This document shows, piece after piece, positions 44,306 through 53,034 of a DNA stretch of 64,000 nt (its first letter is position 1; each line of letters opens with the position of its first letter). The notes beneath the pieces are model-generated. The model searched no databases, was not told where the DNA came from, and worked only from the letters and a program-made list of their open reading frames with translations. This DNA is from an uncultured Clostridia bacterium (GTDB lineage: Bacteria; Bacillota; Clostridia; Christensenellales; UBA1242). The position numbers and the translations under genes are program-made. Location: the NCBI GenBank assembly GCA_934747765.1, contig CAKVGZ010000002.1, positions 73,068 to 137,067 of the forward strand, read 5' to 3'.

Positions 44306-44647
44306 TTGTTTTGATTCAATAAGGCTGTTTTTTTCGTTGCCCCAAAGTTTTTCAAGGTTATAATGTTTTCTCATTTCTTCAGTGAAAAGTTCAATCAAAA
44401 TTTCTCCAAGGTCAAGAATAATCCAATCCCCAGGGAATTCTCCATCAACCAAAACTTCAACACCCTTTTCACAAAAATGTTGTTTAATTTCATTTGCAGT
44501 TTGTTTGTTGACTTTTTCGTTTTGAGCTGTTGCAATAACAATGGATTTAACAAGTTCGCTTTTATCACATAAATCAAACGCTTCTATATTTTTCAATTTT
44601 TTTGTTTCCAACAATTTGATTAATTCATCAATAAATTCTTTATTCAT
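44282..44647 (-). CDS. rsfS: Ribosomal silencing factor RsfS (121 aa)
   Basis: RsfS/Iojap fold: LCDKSELVKSIVIATAQNEKVNKQTANEI, EGEFPGDW-like DGEFPGDWIILDLGEILIELFTEEMRKHYNLEKLW. It binds uL14 and blocks subunit joining when nutrients fall. A TAAAAT box 6 nt before the ATG suggests leaderless translation. Confidence 0.95.
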   Translation of the reverse strand: MNKEFIDELIKLLETKKLKNIEAFDLCDKSELVKSIVIATAQNEKVNKQTANEIKQHFCEKGVEVLVDGEFPGDWIILDLGEILIELFTEEMRKHYNLEKLWGNEKNSLIESKQKKKTVRK

Positions 44648-44734
44648 GTTTTAATTTTATTAAATTAATATTTTTTTGTCAATTTATTTTATCTATATTT
44701 GATTATATAAATTAATTTTGTCAATAATTTATCC

Positions 44735-45544
44735 ATGATTTTCAAATTTTTTAACTTATTATTTAGAATTTTTATCATTTTTTTGATATGTTTTGTGTGG
44801 ATAAGATATTTCGTAAAAAATCTTTCGATGGCTCTTGTTTACACCTCTTTGCTTACAATTTCAATTGAAATATTAATCCATTTTCTTTTGCAACGTAAAA
44901 ACAAAAAAAATGAACTTAAAAAAGAAGAAGAAAAATTGGCTGAAAAAATATCTTCAAATTTTATTTATGATAACAAAAAAGCAATCAAATATTTTTCTTC
45001 GTTATGTAAAATAAATTATTCAGTTAAAACATATTCCAAGTTTCTTGTTCTATCTGGCAAAGAAGAAAAAAGCAATTTAACCATTCTATATCCCTTATAT
45101 TCATACAATAACTTGTCCGCTCAGGACTTGGTGAATATCTTGCAGAAAACAGAAAAATTTTCGCCAAACAAAATTGTTGTTTGCACATATAAAATTGGCG
45201 CAGACGCAAAATCGTTTGTTTCAAAAATTAAAGACACAAAAATTGTGCTTCTCGATTCTAGAGATTGCTTTTTGAAACTCATAAAGCCACACAATTTTTA
45301 TCCTGAAGATTTGAAAGAAATTGATTTTTCATCCAAGCCAAAATTCAAAGAATTTCTTCTGGCATCCATTTCGCATCAACGAGCAAAAGGTTACTTGCTT
45401 GCTTCGCTTGTGCTGTTGTTTTCAAGTTTCATTGTGAAAATGAATATTTACTATGTTGTTGTTTCGTCATTGCTGTTGATTTTGGCGTTGATTTCGCTTT
45501 TATACAAACCAAAAAATATTAATTATAACGAAAGCGTGTTATAA
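44735..45544 (+). CDS. Membrane protein with central cytosolic domain (269 aa)
   Basis: Two N-terminal helices (about 5-22, 28-53), a soluble domain (about 60-205), and two C-terminal helices (about 213-232, 236-255). The soluble domain has alternating beta strands, e.g. NKIVVCTYKIG and TKIVLLDSRD, somewhat like restriction-endonuclease-like folds, but I see no clear catalytic motif. Function unknown. Confidence 0.65.
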   Translation: MIFKFFNLLFRIFIIFLICFVWIRYFVKNLSMALVYTSLLTISIEILIHFLLQRKNKKNELKKEEEKLAEKISSNFIYDNKKAIKYFSSLCKINYSVKTYSKFLVLSGKEEKSNLTILYPLYSYNNLSAQDLVNILQKTEKFSPNKIVVCTYKIGADAKSFVSKIKDTKIVLLDSRDCFLKLIKPHNFYPEDLKEIDFSSKPKFKEFLLASISHQRAKGYLLASLVLLFSSFIVKMNIYYVVVSSLLLILALISLLYKPKNINYNESVL

Positions 45545-45591
45545 TTTGGAATTTATTTGGAAAAGTTGTACACTCAACGTTGGAGGAAAAT

Positions 45592-46227
45592 ATGAAAAAA
45601 TTTTGGAGCGAATTCAAGGCGTTCATCTCTAAAGGAAATGTTCTTGACCTTGCTGTTGGTGTTGTTGTTGGTGGTGCGTTCGGAAAAATAACAACAAGTT
45701 TGGTCAACGATATAATCATGCCACTAATCAGTTTGGCAACAGGCGGAGTGAGTGTTTCAGATTGGAAATGGGTTATAACTCCGGCCGACCCAGCAAACGG
45801 CGTTGCTGAAAGCGCGTTGTATTATGGAAATTTCATACAAACAATTTTGGATTTTCTTATTATATCTTTCTTTATATTCTTGGCAATAAAAATTGTTATT
45901 AAGTCTAGAGAAAAACTTGAAAAAGTTGGAACACTGATCAAAAAAGACGTAAAAAAATGGGGACGCAAGAAAAAAAAGAAAGGTGAAGTTCCAACTGCCG
46001 AAGAAGTTATGGAAGAAACAGTTGAAGATGAAACTGCAGAAATTCAGCCAATTGAAGAAAAGCCGACTGATGAAATTGTGACAACCGAAAAATCTGAACA
46101 AAACAAGAACGAGATTATTGATAGCATCGAAAAATTGAGCGAAAGTAATTTTGCCTACAGCGAAAAACAAGAAGAACTTTTGACCCAAATTCGAGATTTG
46201 TTGCAAAAAAACCTTGAATCAAAATAA
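45592..46227 (+). CDS. mscL: Large-conductance mechanosensitive channel with long C-terminal tail (211 aa)
   Basis: Start from GGAGG before the ATG at 45592. Residues 1 to about 110 are MscL: FKAFISKGNVLDLAVGVVVGGAFGKI (first helix), periplasmic loop, and FIQTILDFLIISFFIFLAIK (second helix). The tail of about 100 residues is acidic (EEVMEETVEDETAEI) and ends in a probable coiled coil; usual MscL is about 130-150 aa. It relieves osmotic shock. The tail may modulate gating or recruit partners. Confidence 0.93.
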   Translation: MKKFWSEFKAFISKGNVLDLAVGVVVGGAFGKITTSLVNDIIMPLISLATGGVSVSDWKWVITPADPANGVAESALYYGNFIQTILDFLIISFFIFLAIKIVIKSREKLEKVGTLIKKDVKKWGRKKKKKGEVPTAEEVMEETVEDETAEIQPIEEKPTDEIVTTEKSEQNKNEIIDSIEKLSESNFAYSEKQEELLTQIRDLLQKNLESK

Positions 46228-46256
46228 AATCCTTGGAAAATCCAAGGATTTTTTAT
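46228..46256. terminator. Bidirectional terminator after mscL
   Basis: AAAATCCTTGG / CCAAGGATTTT hairpin. Confidence 0.85.
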
Positions 46257-47020
46257 AAACAGATTTCTTGAGCAAGATAAATTGGTTTTAAGAAAACTGG
46301 TTTTCCGTCTTCAAAATCGTTTCGTGAAATGCTTATGTTGTCGGCTAATTCTGATTTTGAAACTTTGGTGAATCCGTTGTTAATATAGAAAGTTTCAAGT
46401 TCTTTTTGGCTTTTGTCGGCATTAACAGCGAATGCGTCTGCATGAAGCCCAATTGCTTTAACACGATATTTTTCAAGAATTTTTGGAAGCATATTGCTTA
46501 AAACTTTTGTGTAAACACCTTTCCCACGAATATCTTCGCGACTTTCTGCGCTATTTATCCAACAACGATTATTTCCATTCACTTTTTCAATTTTAAAATT
46601 CATTTTGAATGCAATTTCATTTTCAAGCGACCCATCTTCGTTAATTTTGAATCCGCTAATGCTGTTATACTTCTTGAGTCCGACTTTTTTTGTTTTCAAG
46701 CCGTTTTCAACAAATGACATTACGTCTTTAAAATTATCTACTTTGCCGTGGTTTATGAAATATGTGGTTATTAATTCAAGCGCTTTTTCGTTGCCATAGA
46801 AAAATTCACATAAAAATTGTGCGCCATTTTGAGATAAATTAAATTGTTGTTCCAATTTTTGCATTTCGTCAGCATTAAGGCCTTTTTCTTGCATGTTGCA
46901 AATTAGTGCAAAACTTTCAGTTTTGCCATTTTTTTCGTAATTGTGTACATTTACAAAAAGATTGTTAAAATCTGGGAAATCTTTTGCAAATTTTTCTCTA
47001 AACTTTTGTTCTCTATTCAT
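46253..47020 (-). CDS. GNAT-like acetyltransferase with N-terminal helical extension (255 aa)
   Basis: The C-terminal half (about 130-245) has the GNAT acetyl-CoA motif region SREDIRGKGVYTKVLSNML and ETFYINNGFTKV. The N-terminal 120 residues are helical and not recognised. Substrate unknown. A TAATAT box 6 nt before the ATG and no ribosome site suggest a leaderless mRNA. Confidence 0.65.
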   Translation of the reverse strand: MNREQKFREKFAKDFPDFNNLFVNVHNYEKNGKTESFALICNMQEKGLNADEMQKLEQQFNLSQNGAQFLCEFFYGNEKALELITTYFINHGKVDNFKDVMSFVENGLKTKKVGLKKYNSISGFKINEDGSLENEIAFKMNFKIEKVNGNNRCWINSAESREDIRGKGVYTKVLSNMLPKILEKYRVKAIGLHADAFAVNADKSQKELETFYINNGFTKVSKSELADNISISRNDFEDGKPVFLKPIYLAQEICL

Positions 47021-47086
47021 GCTTTTATATTAACATTTTCGACTTTTTTAGTCAATTAAATGTTGACATAAAATTTTTGGACATAA

Positions 47087-47117
47087 AAAAAACGATATGT
47101 ATAATATCGTTTTTAAT
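47087..47117 (-). terminator. Terminator after the VirD4-like gene
   Basis: AAAACGATA / TATCGTTTT hairpin, T-run on the minus strand. Confidence 0.75.
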
Positions 47118-49119
47118 CAAAACCATCAAAATCGTCGAATGGACTGAAACCGCTTTTCATAACCTTTTTGTTTCTTTCAGTTATGTCATAGTAGATTTCA
47201 GATTCGTTCAATGCTCGAGAAGGAGCATATTCTTCTGGAGCACGAGTTTTATCGAATTGTGGTGTTGCAAAAAAAGGTGTCATTTTTATTCTCATAGGGT
47301 TTTCTTTGAAGATTTTAACTATAACTTCAAATTTCTCAAGTTGTCCAAGTTCGTAAGGATAGATAAGAGGTCGAGTTGAACGTTGAACTTGTGTGGAAGT
47401 GCTTGATCCACTACTTTCCTCCCCCTTGTTTCTTGAAGTTGAAGAGGTTTCAATGGAAATGTCTCCGCACATCTTTGAAAATTTTTCGCGAGTTTCTTGG
47501 TCTTCGGTTCCGATGAAGATTTGAATGTTGCAGTTTGAACGAATTGTTTCTGCCATTTCTCGCCCATATTTGTTATCTAATTGGCTGTATGATTGAACGA
47601 CTAAAGAGAAGAAAATTCCTCTTGAACGTCCAACTGTTACCAAACTGTCCATTTTTTCAATTTTTGGCAAATTGGCAAATTCATCAAGCATGAAATATAC
47701 GTTTCGGTTAAGTTTAAGTTTGTCTGTTTCGCTGGCTTTTTCAACAAGTTTTTTGTAAAGCTGAGAAATGCACATTGTTGCAATGCAGTGTCTGCTTTCT
47801 TTTTCGTCTGGAACTTTTATGAAGAATGCTGTTGGCACATCTGTGAAATCATCAAAATTTAAATCACTGAAACTTGTTGCATAGCAAATTCCTGCGTCTT
47901 GGAAAATTGAAATTCTGCTCATCAAAACACCCATGTAGGACCTTGTTGTGTTTGGAGCATTGTTGATGGCTGTTGAAGTTAGAGAAGCCACCTTAGAAAA
48001 TTTTTCACGATATGAACAATAGTTTCTGACTGTTCCAAATGGATTGTCTGGGTCGTCATCTCTGTAAGTTGCAATTTTTGCCATGTTATAGCAATTGAAC
48101 TTTTCACGCGTCATGTTAAGTTCAGGATTAAAACTGTCTTCAAGCATTGCAAGCATAATTCCGAAAAGGAAGTCTTGAGCACCTCTTTCCCATGAAGAAT
48201 CTGTCTTAGATTCGATCGGAACAATTGCTGTGGCAATTTCTCGAAGTTCATTCTCTGCTTCGTCTTTCAACTCTTGTGCTTTGGCTTCAAGGTCGCCTTT
48301 TAGTTGGTCTTTGTTGGCATAGGCAGCTTTGTTGAATTCGTACCATTCTTCAGCATAATCTTTGATATTGTTTGCAAGCTTGAGTTTGTAGTTTTTTGGA
48401 GAGTCGCCACGGTGAATTTTAACTTCGCTTTCAATGTTGTGAGCACGGTGAGTTTGAACGTATGCGTTGTCCATTGGATTCCAGCGCGTTGAGGCATAAG
48501 GATTTCTTAAGTCTAAAACAGAAATTCTGTAGCCCGCTTTTTTCAATTGAAGTGCATTATCACGATAGAGTTCACCTTTGGGGTCGGTCATAACCAAACA
48601 TGGTTTTGAACCAATTTGAGAAAGAATTTGAATTGAAGGATTGATGTATGTTTGAGTTTTACCAGAACCCGTTGTACCAATGATCATGGTGTGGATTGGA
48701 TCATAAAGATTGATGTTGAGAGTTGAACCTTTAAGCTGGCTTCGGATGACAATTCCGTCTTTTTTAAGTTTTGGAAGCATCGACCAAGTGCAGTGATTAA
48801 ACCTTTTTTCGTTGTTGAGCTCGCTTTCTTTTATGAAACGGGCATCGTAATATTGAGCAATCTTTTCACCACTGCTGGTTGTTCCCATTGTGCTTGCACT
48901 TGGTTTGCTGTCTGACTTGAAGATTTTTGAAAGCCAGTATAGAATTAAAAGCCCGTAGCCCACTGCAAGAATGACAAGCGTCGCAGTGTTTGTGATGAGT
49001 TTTGCATCAAATTGGAAGCCGTCATCACGAGTGAATCCACCCACCAAAACTGCAACAACAAAAATTCCAACTATGAGAATTAGTGGCAATAACTTTCTAA
49101 ATTTGCTCTTTTCCTTCAT
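47113..49119 (-). CDS. VirD4/TraG-type type IV coupling ATPase (668 aa)
   Basis: Two N-terminal membrane helices (about 9-28, 44-67), then an ATPase with Walker A GTTGSGKTQTYI, MTDPKGELYRDN and Walker B VYFMLDEFANLPKI, ending in an acidic FSPFDDFDGFD tail. Such hexamers feed DNA or protein into a type IV secretion channel. GGAGG sets the start at 49119. No VirB4, VirB6, relaxase or integrase lies nearby; the only partners visible are the two VirB2-like genes upstream on the same strand. It may serve a chromosomal secretion system completed elsewhere, or be a relic. Confidence 0.88.
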   Translation of the reverse strand: MKEKSKFRKLLPLILIVGIFVVAVLVGGFTRDDGFQFDAKLITNTATLVILAVGYGLLILYWLSKIFKSDSKPSASTMGTTSSGEKIAQYYDARFIKESELNNEKRFNHCTWSMLPKLKKDGIVIRSQLKGSTLNINLYDPIHTMIIGTTGSGKTQTYINPSIQILSQIGSKPCLVMTDPKGELYRDNALQLKKAGYRISVLDLRNPYASTRWNPMDNAYVQTHRAHNIESEVKIHRGDSPKNYKLKLANNIKDYAEEWYEFNKAAYANKDQLKGDLEAKAQELKDEAENELREIATAIVPIESKTDSSWERGAQDFLFGIMLAMLEDSFNPELNMTREKFNCYNMAKIATYRDDDPDNPFGTVRNYCSYREKFSKVASLTSTAINNAPNTTRSYMGVLMSRISIFQDAGICYATSFSDLNFDDFTDVPTAFFIKVPDEKESRHCIATMCISQLYKKLVEKASETDKLKLNRNVYFMLDEFANLPKIEKMDSLVTVGRSRGIFFSLVVQSYSQLDNKYGREMAETIRSNCNIQIFIGTEDQETREKFSKMCGDISIETSSTSRNKGEESSGSSTSTQVQRSTRPLIYPYELGQLEKFEVIVKIFKENPMRIKMTPFFATPQFDKTRAPEEYAPSRALNESEIYYDITERNKKVMKSGFSPFDDFDGFD

Positions 49120-49240
49120 TAAGCCCTCCGATTTATATTCATTATATATTTTTTTTACCAAAACTCAAAATATTTATAAATAAATAATTTTGTTGCACAA
49201 ATAAATATTTATGTCAAAATTCCTTCATTTCTCCACAAAA

Positions 49241-49264
49241 AAACTCGGCTTTTGCCGAGTTGTT
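49241..49264 (-). terminator. Terminator of VirB2-like gene A
   Basis: AACTCGGC TTTT GCCGAGTT; same sequence as the terminator at 49816-49840. Confidence 0.85.
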
Positions 49265-49726
49265 TTAACGAGTGACCGTGCTGCCGGCTGGCTCTGTCCA
49301 TCCTTCTGGAACTGTTGGGGTGATTCCAACTGTTGACTTAATTATAAGTGGGAACAACGTTGTGAAGAATATAATCAGAACAACCAAAACAACAATTCCG
49401 ATTATCAAGAAAATCAACCTCTTTTTGCTTTCTTCACGTTTATCTGTTGAATCTGCTCTTGCCATGTTAACACCAAGAACAATTGCCCAAATGATTCCCG
49501 CTGCTGCAACAATTGCCAAAATTGGAACAAGAATTGTGTTGATTGAATTTATAATTGTTTTAACCCAACCATATTTGCTTTGAAGATATTTTAATGTTCT
49601 GTCGTCCAGCTGGCTGTTGATGCCAGTGCTGAAATATGATTCCCAAAATTTGACGTCATCTGCCGTCACTGTTACGCCCATAAATTTCATGGCAAGCGTG
49701 TTCATAAAATATACAAATTTTGTCAT
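49265..49726 (-). CDS. VirB2/pilin-like small membrane protein A (153 aa)
   Basis: A helical N-terminal part (about 1-55), then two membrane helices (about 60-88 and 104-130, VPILAIVAAAGIIWAIVLGV and LIFLIIGIVVLVVLIIFFTT) joined by a short charged loop NMARADSTDKREESKKR. This two-helix hairpin with a basic cytosolic loop is the VirB2/TrbC pilin layout of Gram-positive type IV secretion systems. A short Pro/Thr-rich tail follows. Paralogue of the gene upstream, with 74 identical nucleotides. Confidence 0.7.
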   Translation of the reverse strand: MTKFVYFMNTLAMKFMGVTVTADDVKFWESYFSTGINSQLDDRTLKYLQSKYGWVKTIINSINTILVPILAIVAAAGIIWAIVLGVNMARADSTDKREESKKRLIFLIIGIVVLVVLIIFFTTLFPLIIKSTVGITPTVPEGWTEPAGSTVTR

Positions 49727-49815
49727 TTTTCTTCCCCTTTATATTGCGAGTATATCAAAAAAAAAAAAATGACAAACAAAATTTGCCAATTTCTTAAAAA
49801 TTTTTTTAAAATGAA

Positions 49816-49840
49816 AAAACTCGGCTTTTGCCGAGTTTTT
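49816..49840 (-). terminator. Terminator of VirB2-like gene B
   Basis: AACTCGGC TTTT GCCGAGTT with T-run on the minus strand; duplicated with 49241-49264. Confidence 0.88.
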
Positions 49841-49844
49841 ATTT

Positions 49845-50261
49845 TTATGTTGATGATGTTGCTGTTGTTATTGTTGATGGATCAAATTTGATTAATGAGC
49901 CGAGAATTACTGGGAACAATGTTGTGAAGAATACAATTAATACAACCAATATCACGATACCAATAACAAGACCAATTAATCTTTTCTTTGCTTCTTCACG
50001 TTTTTCTGTTGAATCTGCTCTTGCCATGTTAACACCAAGAACAATTGCCCAAATGATTCCCGCTGCTGCAACAATTGCTAGTAAAGGAACAAGGATAGTC
50101 ATTATTCCGTTATATATACTTTCAACCCAGCCATATTGCGCATCAAGAACATCCGTCTTCTCCTTAGGTAAATCTTTATTATTAAACCACTTCCTCCAAA
50201 ATTCTGGACTTCCCATAAATCCGGCTGACATTTTCATAATTGCGTTTGCTAATTGAAACAT
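49845..50261 (-). CDS. VirB2/pilin-like small membrane protein B (138 aa)
   Basis: Same plan as protein A: helical N-terminus with QYGWVESIYNGI, helices LVPLLAIVAAAGIIWAIVLG and LIGLVIGIVILVVLIVFFTT with the loop ARADSTEKREEAKKR between, and a Thr/Ser tail. The core from the first helix through the loop is nearly identical to A while both ends differ. GGAGG before the ATG. Each copy has its own terminator, so they can be expressed separately. Confidence 0.72.
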   Translation of the reverse strand: MFQLANAIMKMSAGFMGSPEFWRKWFNNKDLPKEKTDVLDAQYGWVESIYNGIMTILVPLLAIVAAAGIIWAIVLGVNMARADSTEKREEAKKRLIGLVIGIVILVVLIVFFTTLFPVILGSLIKFDPSTITTATSST

Positions 50262-50406
50262 TTTACACCTCCGTAAAATCTTTAATATTAGGTTGCGTTA
50301 AATTTTATATTTTTATTCCCCCAACCATCTACATTTTTAATTTATCACAAATATATTGCTTTTCCAAACAAATTTATGCAAAAATTACAATTTTTTTGGT
50401 TTTTTT

Positions 50407-52938
50407 CTAAAATTTAAACTTTTTTTTGTATCCGCTACGCGAATTTCTCTTAATTTTAATCACCACAACCACAACAACTGCCCCAATCACAATTGGAGTG
50501 ATGACTATGAGTGCAATGGCCCAAGCTTGCAAACCGCCGTTATCTTCTTCAATTTTTTTGAATCTTGCTTCAAGATTATATTCGGCTGTTATGTTCTCTT
50601 TTGTGAATTTCAGGTCACTTGAAACTTTTGTTCCATTAACAAACCAGCCTTCGAATTCCATTCCTTGCTGTGGAACTGCTTCAAACGTGATTGATTTTCC
50701 AGAAACAATGTATGAAGAATATTTCGTGTTCAAAAGTTCGCCATCATCAATTTTTATTCCCCCATTGCCCGAAATTTTAACTATAACTGGAATGGTGTTA
50801 TTGGAAAAGTAAACATTCATTTCGGCAACCAAACCGCTTTCAGAAGCCACAACTGTTGGATAGAAATATTTTGTTGAAGAAGTTTTTTGTTTTTCGTTGT
50901 CGAGTTTGATGATTATGCTCGACTTTGTTGCTTTCATAGTTTCTTTATTTACATCCTGCCATCTATTTGCAAAAACAAATTCGCCAGTTCTTGAGCCAGA
51001 AGCAGTTAACAAAGTTTCCGATTCATTCACATATTCTTCTATGACAAAACTGAAGTTTTCGGATTTGGTCAAAATGTCATTTCCAACTTTTTTTGTAACA
51101 GTTCCAATGTCTGATTTTTGAGTGTTTGTTTCGTTGTCTACAAAATTGATTTTTACAGTGACTGGATTTCCCTTTATTTTTATGTCATATTTGCCTTCAG
51201 TTTGTGACGACGCAAGGAATGCAAGCGTTGTTATTCCATTTTCTGGATCCAAAGTCACGGTGTATGGCGAAGAAACTTCATTTGCTCCTGAATAATTCAA
51301 AGTTGCAACTGAATATTCTTGGAACAACCAATTTGTGAACTTGAAATAGTTTTTGAAATCTCTAAGAGGATTTCCGCTTTCATCATAAAACTTTGCAACA
51401 ATCTTAACAGGTTGGCCAGCGCCATATTCATACGATTTTAAGTTGCCTTTGCCTTCTAATTCAAGAATGTAGTAGCCACTCAAATATGAATTCGTTATTG
51501 TGTAGGAAACAGCACCTTTACTGCCCTCAATTGAAATCTTGAAAGAAGCAAAATTTTGAAGCGCAGGGAAATAATATCCCATTGGTGCAATTATTGATGT
51601 ATTTTTCCAAATTTTATCAAAATCCCAAGGTCTAAATTCATTCCAGTTCCACGAGTTGAACGCAGACTGCGTTGGCATATTTGAAATTTGTGACAAAGTT
51701 GAACTGACAGTGAAGCCAACTTCACTTGCATTTCCAATTGCTTTTTGGAAAGAAACAACGTTCAGGCTTGGGTTGTTAATTCCCAGAAATTTGCCATACT
51801 GAATTTCTTTTGGGAACAATGACGAATTGTTGGCAACCTTTCCAACAATGCCCCCTGTCACAAGTTTTGAAGGTGAAAATGTTGCCAACATACTTGAAAA
51901 CAAAACGTTATTTATTTCCAAGCTGTTTCCTTCCGCAAAGCCAACAATTCCTCCAAAAACAATTTCGCCATTTTTAAGCGAGTTTATTTTTATTGGCATA
52001 TTGACCGATTCAACGGCTGTCAAACTTCCGTTTTTTTGTTGAATTGCATAAACAAGGTCGTCAGTGGGCGCAACATAGACTCTGAGAATTTCACCATCTT
52101 TAACTGTTCCCACTGCTCCACCAAACAGGGTTGAAACTGCATTTGCACCTTCTTGAAGCACGGTTATTTTTGGAACTGCATAACAGTCGTGAACACTTGA
52201 TTCAAGCGATTGTCCAACAAGCCCTCCAAAAACAATTTCTCCCAAATATTTGTATGTCTGATAAATTTTTGTGGTTTTCCCGCCAACAACGACTTCGGGG
52301 CCTTCAACTTCCAAGAAATATTCTTGAGCAGTTTCAACATCCAGTCGTTGTTTGCGGTCAGCGGACAACGAAACCTTTGCATAAGAAGCAAAAATTTCGC
52401 TGTTTTTTGTTGCAACCCCCGCAATTCCGCCAACCTTCACCCCGCCTTGCGTTGTTTCGTTTTTGTCTTCACCATCTTCAAAATCAGTGTTATCTTTTAA
52501 AACAATTTCAATTTCTACGCCAAGCTCAAAAACTTTTGAGCCTTTCAAATATCCAAACAAACCAATTTCATCAAAATGCTCTGAGATTTTCACGTTAGTA
52601 ATTGTTTTCCCATCGCCATTGAATGTTCCACAAAATGGTTTTGAGAATGTTCCAATTGGTGTCCAATTTGAATTTAAACTAATCGACGAAGTCAATTTGT
52701 ATGTTGCTTTGTCATAATCAACTTTTCCACTTTCAGCAGATATTCCACCGTTAACGGCATCTCTGAAAAACGCCAAGTCAGATTCGTTATTAATAATGTA
52801 TGGATTTTCTGCAGTTCCATCACCCAACAGTGAAGTTGGCTCGGCAGAAACACTTGTTATTGACCCAACAAAAAAGCATGCACAAAGTGCCACAATAACA
52901 AACAAAAAACTAAAGCTTAAAGTTTTTAAATTTTTCAT
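50407..52938 (-). CDS. Large surface protein with GLUG-type region and C-terminal anchor (843 aa)
   Basis: Signal peptide (1 to about 32, ending SVSAEP). Residues about 40-460 contain GLUG-like repeats (NWTPIGTFSKPFCGTFNGDGKTI, GLFGYLKGS, VGGIAGVA, GGLVGQS, GGIVGFAEGNSL, GGIVGKVANNS). Later beta domains follow, with a divergent B-repeat-like unit near 735-795 (GKSITFEAVPQQGMEFEGWFVNGTKV). It ends in a membrane helix (about 805-828) and a basic tail, so it is membrane-anchored and faces out. Probably an adhesin or surface scaffold. Confidence 0.8.
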   Translation of the reverse strand: MKNLKTLSFSFLFVIVALCACFFVGSITSVSAEPTSLLGDGTAENPYIINNESDLAFFRDAVNGGISAESGKVDYDKATYKLTSSISLNSNWTPIGTFSKPFCGTFNGDGKTITNVKISEHFDEIGLFGYLKGSKVFELGVEIEIVLKDNTDFEDGEDKNETTQGGVKVGGIAGVATKNSEIFASYAKVSLSADRKQRLDVETAQEYFLEVEGPEVVVGGKTTKIYQTYKYLGEIVFGGLVGQSLESSVHDCYAVPKITVLQEGANAVSTLFGGAVGTVKDGEILRVYVAPTDDLVYAIQQKNGSLTAVESVNMPIKINSLKNGEIVFGGIVGFAEGNSLEINNVLFSSMLATFSPSKLVTGGIVGKVANNSSLFPKEIQYGKFLGINNPSLNVVSFQKAIGNASEVGFTVSSTLSQISNMPTQSAFNSWNWNEFRPWDFDKIWKNTSIIAPMGYYFPALQNFASFKISIEGSKGAVSYTITNSYLSGYYILELEGKGNLKSYEYGAGQPVKIVAKFYDESGNPLRDFKNYFKFTNWLFQEYSVATLNYSGANEVSSPYTVTLDPENGITTLAFLASSQTEGKYDIKIKGNPVTVKINFVDNETNTQKSDIGTVTKKVGNDILTKSENFSFVIEEYVNESETLLTASGSRTGEFVFANRWQDVNKETMKATKSSIIIKLDNEKQKTSSTKYFYPTVVASESGLVAEMNVYFSNNTIPVIVKISGNGGIKIDDGELLNTKYSSYIVSGKSITFEAVPQQGMEFEGWFVNGTKVSSDLKFTKENITAEYNLEARFKKIEEDNGGLQAWAIALIVITPIVIGAVVVVVVIKIKRNSRSGYKKKFKF

Positions 52939-53005
52939 TGGTTCGCCTCTTTAAATTAATATATACCATAATTTAAGAAATAAACAAAATCTTTTAACAA
53001 AAAAA

Positions 53006-53034
53006 CAAGACCTCATCGGTCTTGCTTATTTTTA
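53006..53034 (-). terminator. Terminator after spoIVA
   Basis: CAAGACC / GGTCTTG hairpin with T-run on the minus strand. Confidence 0.8.
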
